A stretch of 64,000 bases of DNA from CAVSWT01 sp963782985 (GTDB lineage Bacteria; Bacteroidota; Ignavibacteria; Ignavibacteriales; Ignavibacteriaceae), in contig CAWALU010000011.1 in the NCBI GenBank assembly GCA_963782985.1, positions 121,826-185,825 of the forward strand. The letters run 5' to 3'. The position numbers and the translations under genes are program-made. Below are positions 18,382 through 25,240 of this stretch, one piece after another (the stretch's first letter is position 1; each line of letters starts with the position of its first letter). A model generated the notes under the pieces. It had not been told where the DNA came from, made no database searches, and saw nothing but the letters and a program-made list of their open reading frames with translations.

Positions 18382-19371
18382 TCAAATCGAGTCTTTTAAT
18401 TTTATAATCAATTTATTCGCTTTTTTTTCAAAAATTGGGATTCTAATTTCCATTTCGCGAACTATTGAACTTATCCCATCGGAAATATTTATTTTTAATT
18501 TATCCTTTTCATCAATATCAGAAATATTATTTCTCACTATTTTATTTATTCCAACAATATAATCATTCAGCCTTAGAATATATGGTTTATGAATTTCATC
18601 CAGTGCATAATCAATAGTTATTAAAAACTCTTCAGCCAGGTTTTCATTTAACCAATATTCACTAATGTCTTTTTGAAAAATATATTTGGAATTATTTATT
18701 TCGTTAAAGGCATTGTTATATTCCTCAATTGATTTAATTAAAGTTTTAGTGGCTAAAATATCATTAAAAGCAAGCTGAGTAATTAATTTGAAATCGTCTT
18801 TGCTGTTTTGAAGTTTACCAATATAATTCAAAATTGCTTTTGAAATTATATCAAATTTTTCACGCTTCTTTTCATTCAATATAGCATTGCGTAAACTATC
18901 TTTTTGTACATCATACTGCGGAGCTTCTTTTTTGATATAATTCTCAACCAAATTTTTTAATTCATCTTTCGCAACACCGATATCTTTAAGCAGCGATTCT
19001 AATTTATTATAGTTCTTTGCAGCATAGTCTAACTTTTCAGCCTTTTGTGTCTCGGCGCTTTTTACCACAATCTTAGTAATTTCATTCCTGTTACTTGGTA
19101 TTATTATTCTATTATCAAATGGATAAAGCAATAACCATTCTTTATCGGCGATTTCTAATTCTACTGAAGTTATTTCTTCCGGCAATTCAATTATAAATTC
19201 ACCGGAGTTAGTGGTAGTCACAGTTCCAATGGTAGAAAATCTAATAGAAATATTTTTTACGGGATTTTTCTTCTCATCAAAAACCTTTCCTTTTAAGGTG
19301 ATGGTTTGTGGAAGAATAAACTTTGTATTTATACTTACAATTAAAAAAATAATTAATGAAATTGTTTTCAT
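18382..19371 (-). CDS. secreted protein with carboxypeptidase-regulatory-like domain and helical tail
   Basis: 329 residues. A signal peptide (residues 1-21, ending near LPQ) is followed by a small beta-sandwich of the CarboxypepD-regulatory type (TLKGKVFDEKKNPVKNISI, then TNSGEFIIELPEE). Residues 120-329 are long charged helices, probably coiled coil, with no recognised domain. Starts four bases after the stop of the upstream membrane gene, so the two are co-translated. Likely periplasmic envelope protein; function unknown. Confidence 0.8.
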   Translation of the reverse strand: MKTISLIIFLIVSINTKFILPQTITLKGKVFDEKKNPVKNISIRFSTIGTVTTTNSGEFIIELPEEITSVELEIADKEWLLLYPFDNRIIIPSNRNEITKIVVKSAETQKAEKLDYAAKNYNKLESLLKDIGVAKDELKNLVENYIKKEAPQYDVQKDSLRNAILNEKKREKFDIISKAILNYIGKLQNSKDDFKLITQLAFNDILATKTLIKSIEEYNNAFNEINNSKYIFQKDISEYWLNENLAEEFLITIDYALDEIHKPYILRLNDYIVGINKIVRNNISDIDEKDKLKINISDGISSIVREMEIRIPIFEKKANKLIIKLKDSI

Positions 19372-19375
19372 TAAT

Positions 19376-20197
19376 CTATTTAAATTTGATTATTAAAGAA
19401 TTATTCTCCGGGATAGTAACAAATTCATTGTAGCCTATTTTTCCATTTTTTGAAGCAAGTAGAAGAATTGAAGCGCCAATTGGCCTGGGAATATTGACAT
19501 TAAACCTGCCTGAATTATCTGTTAAATCCGAAGCTAATCCGCTCTCAAAATCAATCAATACACCCGGCAATGTATTACCTAAAGAGTCAATAACTGTTCC
19601 CCGCACTCTGGTTGAATCTTTTTTCGGCGTAAGCTGAAGGTAAACTACTTTATCTTCAGGAATTGAAATCGGGTTTTGATTTTTAATCATAAATCCATCA
19701 ACGTCAGCAATTAAATTAATTTTTTTGCCCGCAAATTGTGATGAAACTTCTGCAAAAAGAACTTCGCCATTTTCACCAATTTCTCTTTTTAATCTTTGAG
19801 AACCCAAGTCTGCAATTATAAAACCTTTACTTATTTTTTTATTATTATCAGCTTGAACTCTTACGGTAAGAAGAAAAGATGCATCTGGTTTTGCTAAATA
19901 AAAACCTCCCAAAATTACTAAACAAAAAACAACAACAGGGCCAGAAAGCTTAAGCTTTCCATAAATTTCATTGCTCGTATATTCTGCTAAAGAATTTAAT
20001 GCGCCAAATAAAAAGGCAGCGGCACAAAGTCCGATGGGGATTAAAATTATATAGTAAAAAGAAGAAGTAATTCCATAATTAGATAATTTTGAAGAAAATA
20101 TTATTAGCATGGCAGCGAGAACAATAGAAACTAAAAAAGCTGCACCACTTATATAGACCCATGTCAACTTCTGTATTGGCTTATTCATTGTTTCCAT
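19376..20197 (-). CDS. membrane protein with C-terminal carboxypeptidase-regulatory-like domain
   Basis: 273 residues. Three hydrophobic helices fill the first 110 residues (AFLVSIVLAAMLIIF; YYIILIPIGLCAAAFLFGAL; GPVVVFCLVILGGFYLA). The remainder is extracytoplasmic and beta-rich; residues 190-270 hold a regulatory-like fold (RVRGTVIDSLGNTLPGVLI, then DLTDNSGRFNVNIPRP). It shares that fold with the next gene, so the pair may be paralogous in part. First gene of the minus-strand operon; function not recognised. Confidence 0.8.
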   Translation of the reverse strand: METMNKPIQKLTWVYISGAAFLVSIVLAAMLIIFSSKLSNYGITSSFYYIILIPIGLCAAAFLFGALNSLAEYTSNEIYGKLKLSGPVVVFCLVILGGFYLAKPDASFLLTVRVQADNNKKISKGFIIADLGSQRLKREIGENGEVLFAEVSSQFAGKKINLIADVDGFMIKNQNPISIPEDKVVYLQLTPKKDSTRVRGTVIDSLGNTLPGVLIDFESGLASDLTDNSGRFNVNIPRPIGASILLLASKNGKIGYNEFVTIPENNSLIIKFK

Positions 20198-20433
20198 TAA
20201 TAACTATTAGGTAAGTATTATAAATTGTTATAATAATACATTAGAAATTATTAAGAAGCAAAGTAAAGTTTTTGAATAAAATGCTGGGATATCTAGTAGC
20301 TGTGGTTAAGAATCTGCTGCAGTCTATTCGATATGAAAAGGGAGATGAAAAATATCTTCTTGATTTTAATATGAAATATCTATAAACGTGTGTGCATTAT
20401 ATTAGAGCAAAATATAAAATTATAAAAGCTGTA
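20198..20433. other. non-coding gap between the envelope operon and pirin
   Basis: 236 A/T-rich bases, presumed to carry the promoter of the minus-strand operon. A 34-codon + strand frame from 20281 (MLGYLVAVV...) has no ribosome site and is not supported as a gene. No repeat or clear hairpin seen. Confidence 0.5.
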
Positions 20434-21144
20434 TTACTTAATCGGCACTTCAATTAAAAGTAATTCGGAATTTGAGTTAGATTTAATTTTAATTTTATCA
20501 GTGTCCCAAATTCCAAATCCGTCACGCGAATTTAAAATTTGATCTTCAATTAAAATACTCCCGCGAATAGAAAATGCATAAACCCCGTTTCCTTTGTCTT
20601 TAATTTTATACTCTGTTTCAAATCCCTGTTCAAATTCGCCAAGATGAAACCAGGCAGTTTGATAAATCCACAAATTTTCAGTTGAAGGATTTGGAGATAC
20701 TACTTCAAGCAGTTTATTTTTATAATCTGATGGATTAAATTTTTTTTGCTGATAACGCGGCGTAACATTTGTCTTATTAGGAATTACCCAAATTTGGAAA
20801 AGTTTAACTTCGGAGTCTTTATTTTTATTGAATTCAGAATGCAGAATTCCAGTACCGGCTGACATTACTTGAATTTCATTTTTTTGAATAACACCTGCGT
20901 TGCCCATGTTATCTTTATGTTCTAACTCGCCCTCAATAGGGATGGTTATAATCTCCATATTATCATGCTGATGCATTCCAAATCCTTCTCCGCCTTCAAC
21001 CGTATCATCATTTAATACTCTAAGTGAGCCAAAATGAACTCTTTCAGGATTATAATATCCGGCAAAACTAAAAGTGTGATAAGTATTTAACCAGCCGTGG
21101 TCAGCATGTCCCCGTGAATTAGCTTGATGAAAAACAGATTTCAT
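20434..21144 (-). CDS. pirin family protein (cupin)
   Basis: 236-residue bicupin. The N-terminal cupin carries FGMHQHDNMEIITIPIEGEL, HKDNMGN and GTGILHSEFN, giving the His/His/His/Glu metal set of pirins; the C-terminal cupin is shorter and lacks these. N-terminus RGHADHGWLNTYHTFSFAGYY is the family hallmark. Homologues include quercetin 2,3-dioxygenase-like YhhW, but the physiological role is generally unknown. Monocistronic on the minus strand, with AAGGATA before the ATG. Confidence 0.93.
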   Translation of the reverse strand: MKSVFHQANSRGHADHGWLNTYHTFSFAGYYNPERVHFGSLRVLNDDTVEGGEGFGMHQHDNMEIITIPIEGELEHKDNMGNAGVIQKNEIQVMSAGTGILHSEFNKNKDSEVKLFQIWVIPNKTNVTPRYQQKKFNPSDYKNKLLEVVSPNPSTENLWIYQTAWFHLGEFEQGFETEYKIKDKGNGVYAFSIRGSILIEDQILNSRDGFGIWDTDKIKIKSNSNSELLLIEVPIK

Positions 21145-21313
21145 AACATTATCCTTTATTTATATAACCTTATCTTTTTAATCCTTTAATTTAATTTAAA
21201 GGAATCACTTAAATTTTATTTTTAATTGAATTGAATGCCTAAAGATTAATAAAAAAATAATTAAAAATGAAGTAAGGAGTGATTAGTTAGAATCTATTCA
21301 AAACAATAAATCT
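21145..21313. other. A/T-rich gap upstream of pirin
   Basis: About 170 bases holding the pirin promoter region; no gene seen. Together with the repeats that follow (21314-21544) this is the only gene-free stretch above 300 bases in the window. Confidence 0.5.
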
Positions 21314-21544
21314 TATCCGGGTGGGAGATTCGAACTGGGGACCTTCCCGATAGAATCGGGACGCGCTAACCGTGAAATAAAAAAATAAAAGTCGGGGTGG
21401 GGAGATTCGAACTCCCGACCTTCCCGATAGAATCGGGACGCGCTAACCGTGAAATAAAAAAATAAAAGTCGGGGTGGGGAGATTCGAACTCCCGACCTTC
21501 CCGATAGAATCGGGACGCGCTAACCGTGAAATAAAAAAATAAAA
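21314..21544 (-). repeat. three 77-bp tandem units, each holding a 3' half of a tRNA-Pro-like sequence
   Basis: Units at about 21314-21390, 21391-21467 and 21468-21544. The second and third are identical; the first is diverged. Read on the minus strand, each has part of the D-arm (GGTTAGCGC), an anticodon-like arm TCCCG-ATTCTAT-CGGGA, the variable loop AGGTC, the T-arm GGGAG-TTCGAAT-CTCCC, the acceptor strand CACCCCG and A73, followed by a T-rich spacer. The 5' acceptor strand and 5' D-arm are missing, replaced by A/T sequence. In the first unit the T-stem (CCCAG against CTCCC) no longer pairs. They share sequence and phase with the intact tRNA-Pro that follows at 21546. Confidence 0.9.
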
Positions 21545-21545
21545 G

Positions 21546-21620
21546 TCGGGGTGGGGAGATTCGAACTCCCGACCTCTTCGTCCCGAACGAAGCGCGCTAA
21601 CCGGGCTGCGCTACACCCCG
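21546..21620 (-). tRNA. tRNA-Pro (anticodon CGG)
   Basis: A complete 75-nt cloverleaf on the minus strand: acceptor CGGGGTG/CACCCCG, D-stem GCGC/GCGC with loop AGCCCGGTTA, anticodon stem CTTCG/CGAAG with loop TTCGGGA (anticodon CGG), variable loop AGGTC, T-arm GGGAG-TTCGAAT-CTCCC, discriminator A. C1-G72, A73, G35 and G36 are proline identity elements. CCA is not encoded. It begins 16 bases after the stop of the GIY-YIG gene and is followed by a T-rich tract that may act as terminator. Reads CCG codons. Confidence 0.95.
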
Positions 21621-21636
21621 AAGTGAAGTTTTATAT

Positions 21637-21897
21637 TTAATTTATAAAATATTGTTGATATTTAAATTTGATGTATTCCTTATTTTTTAGTTCCTTTAAT
21701 TCCAATTCAAACTTATTTGCATCAAGTTTTGTATCAAATGGCCGCTTAAAAATTATTTTCCAAGGACCTTTATTTTTTGTTGATTTATTTTGCCCCGAAT
21801 TATGTTCAATTAATCTTCGGTCTAAATCATTTGAATGTCCGTAATACCATCTCTTGCTTTTTTCAGATTCAATTATATATGTGAAATATATTTCCAC
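21637..21897 (-). CDS. GIY-YIG domain endonuclease embedded between tRNA-Pro sequences
   Basis: 86-residue protein consisting of one GIY-YIG fold: YFTYIIESEKSKRWYYGHSNDLDRRLIEHNSG carries the two tyrosine motifs (here FTY and YYG), the catalytic Arg (RR) and the His/Asn that follow. No DNA-binding accessory domain, as in the short UPF0213-like group. The start is GTG at 21897; the frame stays open upstream into the 5' tRNA half until the TAG formed by tRNA positions 8-10, so a longer N-terminus is possible only with a non-standard start. It sits exactly between a 5' tRNA half and an intact tRNA-Pro. Confidence 0.85.
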   Translation of the reverse strand: MEIYFTYIIESEKSKRWYYGHSNDLDRRLIEHNSGQNKSTKNKGPWKIIFKRPFDTKLDANKFELELKELKNKEYIKFKYQQYFIN

Positions 21898-21899
21898 GA

Positions 21900-21949
21900 G
21901 ACCTTCCCGATTGAATCGGGACGCGCTAACCGGGCTGCGCTACACCCCG
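21900..21949 (-). pseudogene. 5' half of a tRNA-Pro-like gene, cut by the GIY-YIG ORF
   Basis: Minus-strand sequence identical to the intact tRNA-Pro from the acceptor CGGGGTG through the D-arm to GCGCG, then a replaced anticodon arm TCCCG-ATTCAAT-CGGGA (loop would place UCA at 34-36), then the normal variable loop AGGTC. Two bases later the GTG start of the GIY-YIG gene occurs, and the T-arm and 3' acceptor are absent. The missing 3' half matches the 77-bp units at 21314-21544, which carry the same type of altered anticodon arm. Confidence 0.85.
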
Positions 21950-22095
21950 AATTTCTATAAAGAGCGACAGCAAAATAAACTCTTTGAAATCATTTTACAA
22001 GTAATTTCAATTCCTTAAATTAATAATCGAATATTTCTTTACTTTCATTTCCATTAGCTATAAGTTTGATGAACAATATTATTAACCTTTAAATC

Positions 22096-22112
22096 TATCC
22101 GCGAGATGGATA
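22096..22112 (+). promoter_or_regulatory. possible PyrR-binding RNA hairpin in the pyr leader
   Basis: TATCC-GCGAGAT-GGATA forms a five-pair stem with a GCGAGA-containing loop about 75 bases before pyrR. PyrR binding loops in Bacillus share a UCC...GAGA...GG pattern, and this hairpin has UCC, GAGA and GG in the same order. Position upstream of pyrR-pyrB-pyrC fits autoregulation; the assignment is inference. Confidence 0.35.
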
Positions 22113-22153
22113 AGGATGGAAGAAAATTAAAATCTCACTAAAATAAAAAGGAA

Positions 22154-22186
22154 CCTCCACGGCGGAAGCTAAGGAGGATTTTTTGT
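22154..22186 (+). promoter_or_regulatory. hairpin overlapping the pyrR Shine-Dalgarno, followed by a T-run
   Basis: CCTCC at 22154-22158 can pair with GGAGG at 22173-22177, which is the pyrR ribosome-binding site; TTTTTT follows. The structure could hide the ribosome site or act as an attenuator. Only five strong pairs, so the stability is modest. Confidence 0.35.
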
Positions 22187-22686
22187 ATATGGACATAAAA
22201 GCAAAAATTGTTGATGAAGTCGGTCTAAAAAGAATAATTACCCGTATCTCTCATGAAATTTTAGAACGCAATAAAGGTTCGAAAAATTTAGTCTTAATGG
22301 GAATGAGAACCCGTGGTGAATTCCTTGCAAAGCGGCTTCATATAAAAATTAAAGAAATTGAAAATATTGATGTACCATTTGGAGTTTTGGATGTTACTCT
22401 CTATCGCGATGATTTCCGCACTCGCCTGAAGCAGCCCGAAGTTTCTGTTTCCAATTTTACTTTTGATATAAATGAAAAAGACATAATTCTTGTAGACGAT
22501 GTTCTTTACACAGGTAGAACGGTGCGTTCTGCTTTAAATGCACTTATGGAATTTGGAAGACCAAGTACAATTCAGCTCTTTGTTTTGGTTGATAGAGGGC
22601 ATAGAGAACTTCCTATTCGTGCCGATTATGTAGGCAAAAATATTCCTACTTCAATAAATGAAGAAATAAAAGTTAAAGATGAATGA
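22183..22686 (+). CDS. pyrR: pyr operon regulator / uracil phosphoribosyltransferase PyrR (C-terminal frameshift)
   Basis: RNA-binding regulator of pyrimidine genes with uracil phosphoribosyltransferase activity. 167 residues with MGMRTRGEFLAKRL, LYRDDF, the PRPP loop ILVDDVLYTGRTVRSAL and DRGHRELPIRADYVGKNIPTS, which is the PyrR tail. The start is TTG 22183 (5 bases after AAGGAGG) or ATG 22189 (11 bases). The frame stops at 22686, but in the next frame MNEIDGEDCINLVETINE runs to 22735 and matches the usual PyrR end, so one extra base near 22678 probably truncates it by about 18 residues. First gene of pyrR-pyrB-pyrC. Confidence 0.93.
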   Translation: MYMDIKAKIVDEVGLKRIITRISHEILERNKGSKNLVLMGMRTRGEFLAKRLHIKIKEIENIDVPFGVLDVTLYRDDFRTRLKQPEVSVSNFTFDINEKDIILVDDVLYTGRTVRSALNALMEFGRPSTIQLFVLVDRGHRELPIRADYVGKNIPTSINEEIKVKDE

Positions 22687-22727
22687 AATTGATGGAGAAG
22701 ACTGCATCAATTTAGTTGAAACCATAA

Positions 22728-23682
22728 ATGAATAACAAATTAAACATGAGTTTAAAATATGCCATTATCAAGCAGACATTTACTTGGGTTAAAAATGTTC
22801 CTAAGGAAGACATCCAATTAATTTTGGATACTGCAATAACATTTAGAGAAGTATTAGATAGGCCAATCAAAAAAGTACCTACACTTCAAGGGAAAACAGT
22901 TGTAAATCTTTTTTATGAAAATTCCACACGCACAAGAATTTCATTCGAACTTGCGGAAAAAAGATTATCTGCCGACAGCATAAATTTTTCTGTATCTGCA
23001 AGCAGCGTAAGCAAAGGTGAAACTTTTAAAGACACAATCCGCAATATTGAAGCGATGAAAGTTGATATGGTTGTGGTTCGTCATGCCGCTGCGGGAACGC
23101 CATATTATCTTACCCAAATTAGCGATGCAAATATTATAAATGCGGGCGATGGAATTCATGAACATCCCACTCAAGGTTTGTTGGATATGTATTCAATTAG
23201 AGAAAAGCTGGGAAGGCTTGAAGGATTAAAAGTTTGTATTGTTGGAGATATTGCTCATTCAAGAGTTGCATTATCAAATATTTTTGGATTGAAAACTATG
23301 GGTGCAAAAGTTTCTGTCTGCGGACCTTCGACAATGATTCCTCGTTACATTGAAGCAATTGGGCGTTGATGTAATTTATAATATTGATGAAGCAATTCAA
23401 GAAAATGATGTTTTAAATATTCTTCGCATTCAATTGAAAGAAAAGCCCGAGAATATTTCCCATCAATTAGAGAGTACGCAAAATATTTTGGAATTGATAG
23501 AGCAAGGTTAGAAAAGAACTGGAAAAGATATTGTTCTACTATGCATCCGGGACCCAATAAACAGAGGAGTTGAAATTGCATCAGATGTTGCAGATGGATC
23601 AAATCAAATAATTTTGCAGCAGGTTACAAACGGCGTTGCTGTTCGAATGGCAGTCCTTTATTTATTAGGAACTCTTAATTAA
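22728..23682 (+). pseudogene. pyrB: aspartate carbamoyltransferase catalytic chain, interrupted by three single-base indels
   Basis: Catalyses carbamoyl phosphate + aspartate to carbamoyl aspartate, the committed step of pyrimidine synthesis. Intact to 23360 with ENSTRTRISFE (carbamoyl phosphate site), SSVSKGET and HPTQGLLD. Then an extra A near 23357, a missing G near 23436 and an extra A near 23515 shift the frame. Reading across them gives LGVDVIYNIDEAIQENDVL, REYFPSIREYAKYFGIDRAR and IVLLCIRDPINRGVEIASDV to the natural stop at 23682, a complete protein of about 317 residues. Start could also be ATG 22746. Sequence error or very recent decay; all catalytic segments are retained. Confidence 0.9.
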
Positions 23683-23693
23683 AAGGAATTGAA

Positions 23694-24986
23694 ATGAAAA
23701 TTATCTTAAGAAATGTAAACCTTCTTCATCCAGAACAAAAATTAAATAAAAAAAATATTGATGTTTTAATTACTGACGGCGTAATTACAAAAATTGGAAA
23801 ATTAAGCGAGGATGAAGTTAAAGGTTCCAAAGAATTTGATCTTAAAAAATAAATACGTGGTGCCAGGATTTTTTGATATGCATGTGCATCTTCGTGAGCC
23901 TGGAAGAGAAGATGAGGAAACAGTGGTTACCGGCTGCAATGCTGCTGCAAACGGCGGATTCACAGCAGTTGCCTGCATGCCTAACACCGAACCGGCAATT
24001 GATTCTGCCGAAGTGATTCACTTAATTCAGAAAGAAGCCGCAAATCATTTGGTAGATGTTTATCCAATTGGTGCCGCAACAGTTGGAAGAAAAGGGGAAA
24101 TAATAACTCCAATGGCTGAACTTTATGAAGCCGGTGCAGTTGCTTTTTCAGATGACGGCGTAGCGATAAAAACTGCGGCAATTCTTAAAAGAGCTTTGGA
24201 ATATTCTAAGATGTATAATCTTCCAATAATTGAACATTGTGAAGATGAAACTTTAGCTGGCGGCGCAATGAATGAAGGGATAAATTCAACCTTACTTGGA
24301 TTGGCTCCGCTTCCCTCTGTCGCGGAAGATTTGATAGTCATGCGCGATATTCTTATGGCCGAATACACAGGTGGAAAAGTTCACATTGCACACATCAGCA
24401 CAAAGCGATCTGTAGAGATTGTTAGAGAAGCGAAGAAAAGAGGAGTTAACGTAACCGCTGAAGCAACTCCGCATCATTTTTCGTTAACCGATGATTCATT
24501 AAAAACATACGATACAAACATGAAAATGAATCCGCCTCTACGCACTACTGAAGATGTTAAAGAAGTTATGAAGGTTTAAAAGATGGAACATTGGATTGCA
24601 TAGCCAGCGATCATGCTCCTCATTCTCCTGAAGAAAAAGAAGCTGAATTTGAATACGCTCCAAACGGAATTTTAGGATTAGAGACTATGGTTGGTTTAAC
24701 TTTATCAGAACTCTACCATAAAAAAGTATTAACACTTGAACAAATAATTGAAAAGTTTTCTATCAATCCAAGAAAAGTTTTAAATATTCCAATTCCAAAA
24801 TTTGAAGAAGGCGAAGAAGCCAATTTCACAATTTTAGATCCTGATGAAGTATGGACGGTTGATGTGTCGAAGTTTAAAAGTAAATCGAGAAATTCCCCAT
24901 TCAATAAAAAACTTCTTACCGGAAAACCAGTTGGTGTGATTAATAAAAAGAAGATGTTTTTTGAGGGAGAGTTTAGTAAAATATAA
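23694..24986 (+). pseudogene. pyrC: dihydroorotase (class I), interrupted by two single-base indels
   Basis: Zinc amidohydrolase that closes carbamoyl aspartate to dihydroorotate. ATG 23694 follows pyrB by 11 bases with AAAAGGA as ribosome site. The frame breaks at an A-run (23844-23849, six A where five are expected) just before KYVVPGFFDMHVHLREPGRED (metal-binding HxH and substrate Arg). A second break near 24570 (missing G) precedes LKDGTLDCIASDHAPHSPEEKE, which has the metal Asp. Corrected length is about 430 residues, normal for the class. IEHCEDE and HIAHISTKRSVEI carry further metal ligands. Confidence 0.9.
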
Positions 24987-25044
24987 TTTTACTGAATAGG
25001 CTTAACTAAAATTTTGTAGCTCATATTACCTACTACGAATTGTT

Positions 25045-25078
25045 ATAAACCCAATTTCTTAAAGAAATCGGGTTTATT
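25045..25078. terminator. bidirectional intrinsic terminator between pyrC and the T9SS gene
   Basis: AAACCC-A-ATTTCT pairs with AGAAAT-C-GGGTTT around a three-base loop, flanked by A/T-rich ends (TATAAACCC and GGGTTTATTTA). It lies 60 bases after pyrC and 30 bases beyond the end of the opposing gene, serving both. Confidence 0.7.
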
Positions 25079-25240
25079 TATGTCTAATGGATGTAAATTA
25101 GCAATTAGCTTTTATCTCATTAAAATCATTTTTTTTGTTCGAATAAATTCACCTGATTTTATTTGATAAAAATAAACGCCGCTTGGAAGATTGACTGCAT
25201 TAAATTCCAATTAAGTAATTCTCCAATTGCTTTTTCTTCA

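Noticed and set aside
20281..20385. 34-codon ORF MLGYLVAVV... as a small gene.
   Set aside because: No ribosome site, no membrane or domain pattern, and it lies in a probable promoter region.
21314..21544. Possible CRISPR array (regular repeats).
   Set aside because: The units are full 77-bp tandem copies without unique spacers, and their content is tRNA sequence; no cas genes nearby.
21314..21544. Functional tRNA-Arg(UCU) genes suggested by the anticodon-like loop.
   Set aside because: The 5' acceptor strand and half of the D-arm are missing in each unit, and the body is tRNA-Pro.
22728..24986. Programmed frameshifting in pyrB and pyrC.
   Set aside because: Five shifts of both signs at unrelated sites without slippery-sequence or stimulator structure; error or decay is simpler.
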